From positions 1 to 48,433 of the forward strand of contig CAUYUJ010007186.1 of NCBI GenBank assembly GCA_963575745.1: a stretch of 48,433 nt of DNA, in the 5' to 3' direction. The position numbers and the translations under genes were made by a program. This DNA is from Prorocentrum cordatum (lineage: Eukaryota > Sar > Dinophyceae > Prorocentrales > Prorocentraceae). The notes under the pieces were generated by a model. That model did not search any database. It worked only from the letters and a program-made list of their open reading frames with translations, and was not told where the DNA came from. Below are positions 18,911 through 29,500 of the stretch, piece by piece. Positions within the stretch are counted from its first letter, which is position 1; each line of letters begins with the position of its first letter.

Positions 18911-19732
18911 GGCCCGTCTGCCTCGTGCCAGAGATGGGGAGGGGGGGGGGGGGGCGTCGCCTCGGAGGGGGGGCCAGGACCTCCAGCGTCATGAACTTGT
19001 CACAGCGTGGGCCCCCGCGGGTCTGGGCCATTTCCCCGGGACCCGCGATGCATCCCGAGTCGTCCTGGTGGCGGCTCCAGGCCCCGCGGGGGTCCCCAGA
19101 GGCCGAGGGAGCCCAGGAGTTGTCCGTCGTGCTTGTTTCGCGGCGCGAGGAGGTCTGGAGGCATCGGCCCCAGGAAACGAGTCCGAATCCCAGATTTCTC
19201 GCCGATCGGGGCCTGCGGTGCCCCACCCCGCCCAGGAGCGTGCGGTTCTGCTGCGGAGGGTCTCTCGCCGATTTGCGCCTGTTTCAGGGTCATCTCTCTT
19301 CCCCCCCTGAGCCCCCCCCCCCATCCTTCCCCATCGCGGCTGCCGAGATCTCGAAATGCAATACCGCTGGGAGGAGGGCCAGGCCAGACAGGAGGCAAGC
19401 GGCGCCTGCTCCGCGAGGGGAGGGAGGCAGTACACCAACACCGTTTCTGTGCAGGCCGATTTGGGGTTCAGTGTCGGTCCATGTGCCTTCCTGGTCAGGC
19501 CAAGACGACGTGTGCACTGGTAGTGACCAACCGAGCGCAGGCCAGGTCCGATCGGGTTTGCATGCGAGCAATTTCAGTAAGTTTCGGGCTTGCGCCAGGA
19601 CTGTGCGCCCCATCTGGGGGGGATCTTGACTCGCATGATCGTGGCTCAGGAGTCAGCTGAGGCCAGTCCACGCCGCCCCACTCCAGGTAGGCTCGAAGGA
19701 TACGTACTCTCGCTGACCTCTATCATCGGGTG
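18911..19732. other. Upstream region of the channel gene, with a G14 run
   Basis: Includes an uninterrupted run of 14 G at 18941-18954 and a C-rich stretch near 19300-19330 (ccccccctgagccccccccccc). No gene is recognised. Just before the channel, ccgccccactccag (about 19672-19686) followed by a frame open from 19691 could be a trans-splice acceptor for the spliced leader. Confidence 0.5.
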
Positions 19733-21544
19733 ATGCCGCCAATCCGCGTTCGTTCCTCCAGGTCTGCTGAGCATATTGACGGCGGTCCAGAACCTCCCCA
19801 ATCCGAGGCTGAAGCGCAGCACCCTCGCGCCTCGCCCGCCGTGCACGAGGACGGCCCGGCCGGCAGAACCTGCCGAGCACAGGGGCCGGGCAGCAACAGA
19901 GAGGAGGACTTCCGCAGCGACAGCAAGCACCTCTACGAGGAGATGTTCGGGCTCCTGCTCTCGATCGAGAGCACCCAGGCCGACCACCAGCGCGCCGTGC
20001 TCGAGAAGCTGGACCAGCTAGAGAGGCACATGGGCGGCGGCCCCGCCGCGCAGGCGCCGCGGATGCCGGGGCAGTCGGGGCTCCAGGTGCCCGAAGACGT
20101 GAGGTTTGCCAGCGTCCGCAGAAATGCCGTGCGCATGACCGCCAGCTCCCAGTACTACGAGGAGGGAAGCCAGGCAAGACAGACAGAAGCCAGGCCATCC
20201 ATATACGAGGAGAGGAGACGTGCACCACGCATCGCACAGATCGGCTTGAATACCAACATCACACTGCAGAAGCTTAGTTTCCAGGCCGTCACAGAGCATG
20301 CCCAAGCTGCGTCGGTGGGAATGCAACGAGGCTATTTGGGGCTGCCTCGCCAGTTTTGCCTCGATCTAGTGAGCCACCCGCTGTTCGATATGGTCATGAG
20401 CACGGTGATCGTGCTCAATTCTGTGTGCATTGGCGCTGAGCTCACAATGCAGCCGTCCCCAGACAGTGGGACTCCAGAGACGAGGTTCTTCTTCGTGATC
20501 TTGAAGACCATATTTCTCATCATCTACGTAGTGGAGCTTGCGTGCCGCTTCTGCGGAAGCGGAACACGGTGTTTGCGGCGCGCTTGGGTGAAGTTTGATT
20601 TTGTCCTCGTAGTCGTCTGTGTTATTGATAGTTGGTTCTTGCCCGTTGTTGCTCTGATTATTGGAAAATCTGTGACGCAGCTCCTGCCTGGTATATTGTT
20701 TTTCCGCATATTTCGTTTGGCACGTGTCGCTCGGGCATTACGTTTGTTTGCACAGTTTCGGAGTCTCTGGATGTTAGTGTCCGGTTTGTCCTCATCTTTC
20801 ATCGTACTCGTGAACATATTTCTCGTCTTATTGGTGACCATTTTCGTATTCTCGTGCGTGGGCGTGGAGGTGATCACAAATCATTCCAAGGGCTCTGCGG
20901 AAGGGAATTTCAAAGACTTGGTGGACCAGTATTGGTCTTCGCTTCCGACGATTATGTTGACCCTGGTCCAGCTTACCACGTTGGACGCCGCGTCGGCAAT
21001 ATATACACCGATGATCCATGAAGACTCTTGGCTCGTATTGTTCTTCATGCCCTTCCTCCTGCTCGTGTCCGTCATCCTCATGAACTTGATTACGGCCGTG
21101 ACGATTGACGCCGTCAGAGAGAATCTAAAGAACGACCATGAAACGCAACGTCTGTGGAGCGAACATCGCATGCAAGAATTGAGGCCGAAGCTGAGGAATA
21201 TTTTCAGCGCGCTGGATGCGGATGGCAACGGCCAACTCTCCCTCAGAGAGCTGCAACGTGCTCCCCGTGAAGTGCAGAATGAGTTGGCGAACATCCTCAA
21301 TGTGGACTCTCTTTCTGACCTATTTCATGCAGTGGACGCGGACGGCAACAACGAGGTGACTATCGAGGAGTTCTTTGAGGGTATGGCGTGGCTGCTCAGC
21401 GACAACCCTTCCCTGGAGATCATTCGTAACCTAGCGCTGCTGAGGCTCATCAAGCGGGACCTCGAAGAGCTGAAAGCCCATATGAAGTCAGCCATGCCGC
21501 TCCCTCCTATTCCTCCTCCTCGTCATTCTTCCTCATCGAGATGA
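19733..21544 (+). CDS. Single-domain voltage-gated cation channel with two EF-hands
   Basis: About 603 residues from ATG 19733, intronless. A cytoplasmic N-terminus has a coiled-coil-like stretch (60-100). Six membrane segments follow: S1 218-238, S2 252-275, S3 289-308, S4 320-345 with five Arg at every third position (FFRIFRLARVARALRLF), S5 355-378 and S6 433-460. The pore loop (400-425) reads MLTLVQLTTLDAAS, matching the T-x-D/E-x-W filter of CatSper/NaV/CaV channels, with Asp kept and Ala replacing Trp. Two canonical EF-hands follow S6: DADGNGQLSLRE (495-506) and DADGNNEVTIEE (536-547). It resembles the homotetrameric EukCat-type channels of phytoplankton. Ca2+ or Na+ selectivity cannot be decided. 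Confidence 0.92.
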   Translation: MPPIRVRSSRSAEHIDGGPEPPQSEAEAQHPRASPAVHEDGPAGRTCRAQGPGSNREEDFRSDSKHLYEEMFGLLLSIESTQADHQRAVLEKLDQLERHMGGGPAAQAPRMPGQSGLQVPEDVRFASVRRNAVRMTASSQYYEEGSQARQTEARPSIYEERRRAPRIAQIGLNTNITLQKLSFQAVTEHAQAASVGMQRGYLGLPRQFCLDLVSHPLFDMVMSTVIVLNSVCIGAELTMQPSPDSGTPETRFFFVILKTIFLIIYVVELACRFCGSGTRCLRRAWVKFDFVLVVVCVIDSWFLPVVALIIGKSVTQLLPGILFFRIFRLARVARALRLFAQFRSLWMLVSGLSSSFIVLVNIFLVLLVTIFVFSCVGVEVITNHSKGSAEGNFKDLVDQYWSSLPTIMLTLVQLTTLDAASAIYTPMIHEDSWLVLFFMPFLLLVSVILMNLITAVTIDAVRENLKNDHETQRLWSEHRMQELRPKLRNIFSALDADGNGQLSLRELQRAPREVQNELANILNVDSLSDLFHAVDADGNNEVTIEEFFEGMAWLLSDNPSLEIIRNLALLRLIKRDLEELKAHMKSAMPLPPIPPPRHSSSSR

Positions 21545-21825
21545 TTTTGTACAACAGACGACGGCGTCTCTGATGCCGTGGGCCACGGTCACGCTGTTAA
21601 AGGGCTGTAGACCGTTGTCGGTGCAGGGGCAGCCATCAGTTTGCTGTTATAATCTCTTCTGCTGTCCGCTGCTGCTACATATGTAGCGGCATCGCCTTGC
21701 AATTCTGTCACGGTGCAGCTCGCGATTGCAGCCAACCAGCGACGCCTCCGTCATTTTCGCTGGTTTGGCGCGTGTTGGTGGCTCTCACATGGCAGTGGTT
21801 GTGGTTTGGACTGACAAATCGGACT
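21545..21825. other. 3' flank of the channel gene
   Basis: No gene seen. It probably holds the channel 3' UTR and runs up to the end of copia B. Confidence 0.6.
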
Positions 21826-21849
21826 CCTTGTTCAGCCAAAACGGCTAAA

Positions 21850-21959
21850 ACGGCCGCGGTGAACAAGAGAGTGCAAGCATGAGAGAGCGAGAGCAGCAGC
21901 AGAGATAATTCTAATTATCATCCTATATCTCACATCCCTGCTCATACAACTTTCACACA
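21850..21959 (-). repeat. Copia B 3' terminal repeat (short LTR)
   Basis: Aligns to 30859-30971 with about seven substitutions and one CAG indel by eye. Read on the minus strand it begins TGTGTGAAAG, with the TG start expected of an LTR. The low-coordinate end is uncertain, and weaker similarity continues to about 21829. At about 110-130 bp it is short for a copia LTR. The sense sequence just upstream (tttccttttct) is pyrimidine-rich, not the usual purine tract. Confidence 0.8.
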
Positions 21960-22222
21960 AGAAAAGGAAACGTTGCTAGAGAATGCCTTGGCAAATTTTG
22001 CAGCAAGCTTCTAGAATATTCAATAATATTATCGGCTCGAACGGTCAAGCTACCGTCCGTGCAAGATACAAAAATCTTTACCTGAGCTCTAGAGGGGGTG
22101 CTTTCACTCATCATCTGTAAATAGTAATCCAAATGCAACTCTCACACATCCTCACTACCGTTCACATCTGAGCCACTGCCATGGCTGGCTCAAAGATATC
22201 GTCGCATATGTGGTAGTGGGGT

Positions 22223-23260
22223 TCAGCGTACACGCACTGCTGACTTGATGATGTTGTATGCAATGTAGCTTTTGATGCTTGGGTCGAGGTTATAGCTCCT
22301 GCTCTCGTCGGCGTCCAGCTTGAGACACCGTCCTAGGCAATTTGCGTAGTGCCCATCCTTCGCATAGATCGTCTCGTAGCTGTCGCCCTCGTACTTGCCA
22401 CTCCTGATTATCGTCGGTCCCATGGTCTCCAGCCACTGCCGCAGTAGAGCACTATCTCCCAGCATGATTGGTCCATCTCCCATGATCTCGTCGTCGTAGG
22501 TCTCTGGCTCGGCTCGTACTGCGAGTGTTGTCGTCGTAGCTTTCGGCGTAGCCTTCGCCGTCCTGGATTTGACCTTGACCGGCTTCTCGGGCAACTCTGG
22601 CTTGAAGAGGTTGTCGTTGCTTGAACTATCCACCTCCATCGGCTCTGCGGTGTCCTCGTCGTCGTTCTGCTTAGGCTGCATTATGTAGATGAATTTGATG
22701 ATACCCGCGATGATAGAGACTACTGTCACCACCGTAGGAGACAGCGAAAGACAAACTCCATACACTGCAAGTGCACAGAGTTGAAACAGAACTACAACTT
22801 GGTCAGGTATCTGGATGGTCCTCTGCGCGCCACTCCTCTCCATCGGGTAGTTGTCCGTTAGCTCTTCCGTGTAGAATGCCTCGACGTAGTCCTCATCTTG
22901 AGCTTCATCCTTGTCGTCGTAGAAGCACTCGTCCACGTAGTTGTACGTCTCCACCGGCCACGTAGAGATCTCCTCGTCGTCCCTCCCGGTGTCGTCGCAC
23001 AGCTCCTGCTTGACGTACTTGGCCATATTCGCGTTCAGCTCGTCTACCTCCTTGTTGGCTGCCACCTTCTCTGGTCCAACAAGCTTTCGTCCGCGAATTG
23101 ATGGTGCCCTGTCATCAGGCCCAAGAGTCCACAAATTTGATGTAACTATCTTCCTCGCGTAGCCTCCTGGAAGTACTTTCGTCAAACAGTCCGCCAGCAT
23201 CTGCTCGCTCTTGACCCACTTGATGCTGACCTCTTTGAGTGACTGCCGCAATACAATATA
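22223..23260 (-). CDS. Copia B RNase H C-terminus plus extension with two hydrophobic helices
   Basis: After a frame change near 23260 the polyprotein continues with SIKWVKSEQMLADCLTK, the conserved end of copia RNase H, where many copia polyproteins stop. Here about 310 more residues follow to TGA. They comprise an acidic stretch, two adjacent hydrophobic segments (VVVLFQLCALAVYGVCL and VVTVVSIIAGIIKFIYI, about 22800-22680) that look like a membrane hairpin, a Lys/Thr-rich linker, and a folded-looking tail (ALLRQWLETMGPTIIRSGKY..., YNLDPSIKSYIAYNII). I recognise no family in the extension. It could be an envelope-like or accessory domain. Confidence 0.75.
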   Translation of the reverse strand, partial: YIVLRQSLKEVSIKWVKSEQMLADCLTKVLPGGYARKIVTSNLWTLGPDDRAPSIRGRKLVGPEKVAANKEVDELNANMAKYVKQELCDDTGRDDEEISTWPVETYNYVDECFYDDKDEAQDEDYVEAFYTEELTDNYPMERSGAQRTIQIPDQVVVLFQLCALAVYGVCLSLSPTVVTVVSIIAGIIKFIYIMQPKQNDDEDTAEPMEVDSSSNDNLFKPELPEKPVKVKSRTAKATPKATTTTLAVRAEPETYDDEIMGDGPIMLGDSALLRQWLETMGPTIIRSGKYEGDSYETIYAKDGHYANCLGRCLKLDADESRSYNLDPSIKSYIAYNIIKSAVRVR

Positions 23261-26200
23261 GCCGCTTCCAGAGAAAGCCTCCTGTCCGTCATAGAAATCT
23301 TCTCCTTTGTGATCGTGTCGTATAGGCTCTTGCAGTCGGTCACCGAAATGCATTTCACCGGGCAGGTGTCGTGCACAATCTCGGTCATGTCCATCTCTGG
23401 GTACAGGATCTCCGCCAGGGTCGACCTCGTCCATATCAACATGTCCACCGAATCCGCACATGAGTAGGCCTCCGCCGATAGAGTGGATCGCACCACTCGT
23501 TGAATCTTGGAAGACTGCCACCCAATGCAGTGCACCTTGTACTTGTTGCTGTGGTCCTCGTTGATCTTCTGGTCGCCCAGCATGATGAAGTGTCCGCGTT
23601 GTGATCTGTGCTTCGGCAGATTGTCGAAAGCACTGTCGGTGACATTGATCACCATGGTCTCCCACAGGTTCAGGCCTGCTGAGAACCTGATCAGCAAGTC
23701 GTCCCGCTTCTGAATCCGCCTGATGGCCGCGTTGCCGTCCTCTAGGTCCCTCACCGTCGGAGCTCCCAGCGTAGATGCCAGTCGGGATGCCTCGAAGGCC
23801 TCCTCGAAGCATATCATTCGCGCAGCCCATTGCAGTTGTCCAACTACCATTCGTAGTCCACGATGCTCTGCATGGGTCAAGGCGCTGTCTGGTGCCTTGC
23901 TGCGCTCTCTGGAGATACATACAGTCTGCATCGACTTCACGTAGGCCTCCATGGTAACGTTGATGGTGCCGTCCCTGTCCTGCTTGTAGGCCCGGCCACA
24001 GAACGTCGCCTGCTCCTTCCTTGCGTGCTTGACCTCGCCGAAGTCAATCTCCTTCTGCAGGTCCTTCATGAACTTGGCGCCCTCCGGGTCACCCTGCTTG
24101 ATGCCCATGAGGAAGTCGTCCACGTGCAGGCACGTGATCCCGATGATCGTGCCCTCCGCATTGCGCTTGATGAAGGTCGCGGGCTCGAAGCTCAGGCCTT
24201 CCCATCCAAGCTTCACGAGCGTCTCGCGTAGTGCCACATACCACGCACGAGCTGCATCGTTGGTCTCGTAGATGCTCTTGTTTAACTTCAGCAGGTCGCC
24301 TGCCTTCACTCCCGGGATGTTGCACTTCCCGAGGTTCGTCGGGATACGGAAGTAGAGCTCGCGTGTGATGGTTTTGCCTTGCAGAAAGGCTCCCTTCACA
24401 TCTGCGATGACTAGGTCCAAGTTGAGGCTTGATACGATGCTGCACAGGAGTAACGTCATCTGTGCTGAGACTGTAGGTGAGTCCCGTCGTAGCTTGTCGT
24501 CGAACTCCTCCTCGTAGCCTCTCCCGCAGATCCTGGCCTTCGGCTCGAAGGTCGTGGGGTCCTTATCGGTCCAGACCACCTTGGAGCTCAGGATCTTGTC
24601 CGTGTCGACCTTGTCGTCTGCTGCTCCTGATATGTGGGTTGCTGCATCGTACTTGCACCGCGTGTTCCACTCCTTCTCCACCGCCTGCTGCATCTTCTTC
24701 CACTTGAGCTTGTCGTCGCCGAGCGTCTTCAAGTTGATCTCCTGATGCTTGTTGGCTCTCGTCGGTTGGCTGCACATCCGCTGGGCCACGAACGCCTCGA
24801 CGAGCAGCGGTGTATCTGCCAGCTGCTTGACTGGCCCAGTTTGTGCCCGGGCTCGCTTGATGCTGATCGGCACATCGTCCAGCAATAACTCCTTGATCGT
24901 GACTGGGTGTTCCTGGCGCTTGCCCTGTGCAGGCTGTCGCGTACTGGACGATGATGTAGCCGGCTGATCTTGCGGTACCTCTGCTGGTACTGCTGCCGTT
25001 TCCTCCACCTTCTGGCGTTCCTCCATGTGCCTCTGGATCTTGGCAGGTACTCGAAGCTGAGCTCGATCGTCCTGAGCGTCGCCCCGCTTGGTCTGCTTGA
25101 GCTTCAGGTCCTTCTTGGTGTGCTTCTTGCCTCCGCGCTTCACCTCCTTAGGTTCCTCCATGGTCTCGTCCGTGTTGGTAGGTTCCTGCGGGGCTGCTGC
25201 AGGCTGTTGGCCACCTCCTGGTCCATCTCCAGCTTCCTCTTCCTTTCCCAGAGTGATCTCCTCGATGATCGTGATGGGGTCTTGTGATACCACATCGTCG
25301 ATGATCTGAGGATTGGCTATCCAGTCCACTCTCGAGGTATCTTGAACCAGGTCGCGCGTGTCCAAGTTGAAAAGCCGACGCCTCTCGATCCTGTACCCAG
25401 GCGTTGGATCAGGTAGAAGAGGGGCGTTCCTGACGTTATACAGCTGCCTCAGGTCGGTCTTGCCTTGGCTGCTGGCCGCCACTGCCCCCAAGATGGTGTC
25501 CCAAGCTTGGTGCGCTCGAACAAGTCGTGCTCGTAGATCTTCCTCCGCTTGATCTTGATCAGCTGGTACTGTCTCGTACTCGTCGTCCAGCCTCTGACGC
25601 ATTGGCATCACGTCGTTATCGTGTACCACTTCCGATCGTCGCTTCCTGCTGTCCGCTGGCTTCGCCAGCTCCACGTTGCCCTGAGCAGGTGCTGCTGGTG
25701 CCGTCGTCGGCGCACTCCATGGTGCATCACCTTGTCCTCCTGCTGGCTGTGGTGGAACATCGCCCTGTCCAGGATGCCGCTGATGTCCTGGATCTCGGTG
25801 ATATTGATGTTGATCTGGCTGATGATCTGGCCGTTGATCTGGCTGCTGGTCTGGCTGTTGATCATCTCGTGCTGGGTTATACTGTTGACCTCGAAGGTCC
25901 AGAAAACCACGCTGACCAGCTCGTCCACGTGCAGGTCCACCATCTGAAAACAGGTCGGTAAACTGCATGTTGGTCACCTCGTGCTCAGTCGCCCTTCGAA
26001 GGAGACTGGGTGAACTTAGGATCGGGGTCCTGTTATGGATCAGCCAGTAACCGTGCTCATCCTTGCCCAGGCACCGGGCAGGTCCATGCCATCGTGCATG
26101 CAGGTTGCGCTTTAGGTTATCAGATCGCCAAAACATCAATAAGTCACCTTGCTGAAATGGCCCTGGCTGGGGCCTCGTCCTCGCCAGAACTGTCCGTCTC

Positions 26201-26562
26201 AATGCTGATGAGTTTGCTGCCTTGAAAAAGGAATCCGAACAGATCTGTTGAAGGTGTAGTCGGTTCCAGTATGACGTTTTCTCGGCCACTCGTGAAACCA
26301 CTGCTGGGTCGTTGTCGGGATTCGCCAAACTTGCAGGCAGTCGGTGTCCAGCTCCAAGTACCCATTGCTGTGGTGAAAAGCCTGCCGTGCTGACAAGTTG
26401 ATTGCACGCGTTGGCCATACCACGCACTGCTGCTGCAACCGAATCTTGACCACGAGCGTCCCCAGCGTTGAAGACACTCGTCGCCATCTCCTTTAGGTAT
26501 CGTATCTTCCTTTCTACTTTGCCCACCTGCCAGTGAGCCTCTGGAGCCGCATTGTTGATCAC
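23260..26562 (-). CDS. Copia B integrase C-terminus, RT and RNase H
   Basis: Starts after a single-base frame change near 26580. NNAAPEAHWQVGKVERKIRYL carries the integrase catalytic Glu. A PDQQPDQ-type low-complexity linker (about 25870-25760) and a Lys-rich stretch follow. RT: SPTVSAQMTLLLCSI, DLVIADVKGAFLQG (Asp), KSIYETNDAARAWY, CLHVDDFLMG (both catalytic Asp present). RNase H: VINVTDSAFDNL (Asp), STLSAEAYS (Glu), ISVTDCKSLYDTI (Asp). Unlike element A, the polymerase site is complete, so B may have been active more recently. Confidence 0.92.
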
Positions 26563-29500
26563 AATGCCCAGGTCGTTGGCGCCTCAAACTCGCCCATGAA
26601 GGTAGAGTCCTGGTCCTGCTCCACGACGTGTGGTGGCCCGGCCCAGGTAAGCCATCCGAGTTCGAAAGCCTTCTTTGCTAACTCTGCCGTAGGTCTCGAT
26701 CCGGGACACGTGTAGATCGCCGCGGTGAAGTCCGAGGCCACGTCCACGATAACAAGCACCACGTTCATGTTCTTGTCCAGGTCGGGTATGATCATGAAGT
26801 CCATGCTGATGGCTTCGTTAAAGTCCCTAACCTTAGGCTGAGCTGCAGTAGGTCTCGCTGCCATCCGAGCCTGCTCTTCACATGTCGTGCATCTGAAGAG
26901 ACGTGCTGCTTGTGCCGCTCGTCGGCTAGCTCCACCATGCTGTAGATACCGTACTAGTGACTCCCTGTAGGGTCCATGTGAATGGCTCTCGTGTATCTTC
27001 TTGATAGCTGCTCGCATGAGTGGTGGCACCGCCGTCCATTCCGCCATCTCGATGTTCTCGCCATGCTTGCTGAAGATCGCCGCCGCGCTAGCGTGCATCG
27101 GCGCCTCCGTCTCCGCAGGGTTGGCCTCGAACTCGTCACAGTCGATGTCGTCGAAATTGTTGGCGTACCGGGCGTAGCCACCATGCTGCTTCTCGAGGTC
27201 CCGCTGATCCTCGATACCGTCCAAGATCGTCTTGGCCAGCTCCTTGGTCCAGTTCCCAAGGCTCGATGCTGTTCCCTTCGGCCTGTTGATCACGCTCGTG
27301 TGTACGTGCTGCTCGTCACACCTGATGCTGTTGAGCTTCTTGCCGAGCATGATGGCCTTCGTCAGGAACCTCGTCGGCTTCTTGACTGGATCGCCCATGA
27401 AGTCCACCAGGTTGCTGCCCTCGGCGCACTGGTGCATCATCGCGCTCACGAACTCTGAGCCTAGCCATGGCATAAGCTGCCAGGCTCTTGGCGTCAGTGG
27501 GTTTTCCAGTAGCACATGAGCTCCTCGGCGTTTGCAGTTGAGCCAGATCTGCTTGACGAGCTGCAGGTGCTTCATGCCGATCGCCAGCTTACGCATCTTC
27601 GTGTCCTTCGGGAACATGTGGGATATGTTCGTGAACGAGTCGCAGGGAAAACCCACAATGGTCATGTAGGGGTCATCCTCGTCCAGCTGCTTCAGGACGG
27701 TCTTCTGCGACTTCGCGTCCAGTAGGTCGTCCCCGATCAGGATGTCCCTCGGCCTCGTCACTGGATGCCGCCGCTGCTGAGCTTCTGATGTGGCTGCCAT
27801 GCCACCTGCGTAGAGCTCGCAGATGATGGGCCGCTTCTCCTCCCGGTCCGCCTTCAGCGTGTCCACGATCTGCTGGCACTGGTCCAGCTTGTTCTGAATC
27901 TCCTTCTCCCACGTCTCGATCTGCTTCCTCTGCTTCCGCCGTAGGATGCCCTTATCGATCTCCTGGACCTCCGCATTCCAGATGTCGATCTCGTCGGACG
28001 TGACTGATGGCTCGATCTTTGTCGTCTCCTTTTTCGGCCACTCCTTGAGCGAGATCGTCAGGTGTCCCTTCTCCGTCTTGTAGAGAGGCACTCCGTACTT
28101 GTTGATCGCCTTGAAGTCCGCCTTCCGATCTTTGATGTATATCACTGTGTCGAGCTCCTCCAGCTGGTGGATGCTCAGCAGTATTGGCGTCTTTGACTTC
28201 GGCAACCTCTGGAAGCGTAGGTTCACGTCAGCTCCAGCAAGACCAGCCGTCACCTCTTGTTCTCCTTCTGCCATGACCGGGGCGCTATCATTCACGCCTC
28301 GGAAGCGCATGGATGATCCTCTCATCCGCGTGGTGACTCTGCCGTCCTCTGTGTAGCCGTCCAGTGATATCGAACCTCCACATCCACGTAGGCACGCAGT
28401 GTCCAGTACAGCACGTCCATCTGGAATAGGTCCTTTTCGTACTGCGTAGGCTTCGATGTCTTCCAGCTCCTCGTGAGGTTGCTGCCGCCCTGGTGATGGT
28501 GCGCGGTCGCCCTCTGGGACGTAGTTGGTTCCAGCTCGGCGTTCCGTCCACAACCATGTCGGTCGTACTCCAATCGGTAGGCGCTCGCAGGTACTCCTCA
28601 CGATGTCCCGTAGCTCCGAGGTCTTCTCCCAGGCTGCTTGGCAGAGATCGTAGGCCATATTCCTGAGGCCGTTCGGTGCCATCTCCATGGTGATGTGCAT
28701 GAGCTGCTGGAAACGATGTAGGGCCCAGTGCATGCAGAACCCCATGTAGTCCCTGAAGGCCGCTTCCATGTTTTCGCAGCCGACCCACAACGCTGCGATC
28801 TGCTCAGCACGATCTCGTATCTTCTGTAGGTCGGCCGCTGTGCTGTCTTCCTCCAGGTAGTCTGTGCTTGGTCTGCTGGGCCACGCCCTTCCTGTCGACC
28901 CCGACCCTGGTGTCGGTCTGCTTGGCCACGATCTCTCCTCCGAGCTCACTGGAGTGCTACGGGGTTCGTCAGGTTCTTGTGCTTGATGCTCTTCAGGTAC
29001 TGCGTGTAGCTCGTATGCCTGGCCAAGCCACTCACTCGTGCTGTGGTCGATCCTCTCTTGGAAGTTCGGCTGGTCTCCTGCTGCTGATACCGCGTAGGGG
29101 TTCACGATCTGCTCCTCGGTGTCGATCCTCACCTTCGTCAGACTCGTGATCTCCTCCATCGTCACGTCTATGCTTGCCAGCTGGTCGTTGACAATCTGAA
29201 TGGCGGTCGTGTCCATCGAGCTGTCCGCCATCAGCAGCATGACCGCGGTCGCCATTGCGAATCCAGCTCGTCGTAGAAAACCTCTAGGTCGTCCGTGAAA
29301 GCCTCGTCCTCCACGTCCGCCTCCTCGCCCTCCACGTTGTAGCGTACTGGATCCACTCGCTGGTGACCTCGTCTTCTCGCACTCGGGGTCACCCTTCCCG
29401 TGGCCCTTCTTGTGGCACGCGTTGCACTTCGTGCGCGCCTTGATCTGCTTCAGCTTATCCTCGGCCTCCTTGCTGTCCATCTTGATGGAGCCCTGCTTGT

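Noticed and set aside
19636-19655. DinoSL relict before the channel gene (tggctcagg)
   Set aside because: Only seven contiguous bases match, as expected by chance.
22172-22193. Another DinoSL-like match (gccatggctggctcaaag)
   Set aside because: It needs several substitutions plus an insertion and is not upstream of an ORF on that strand.
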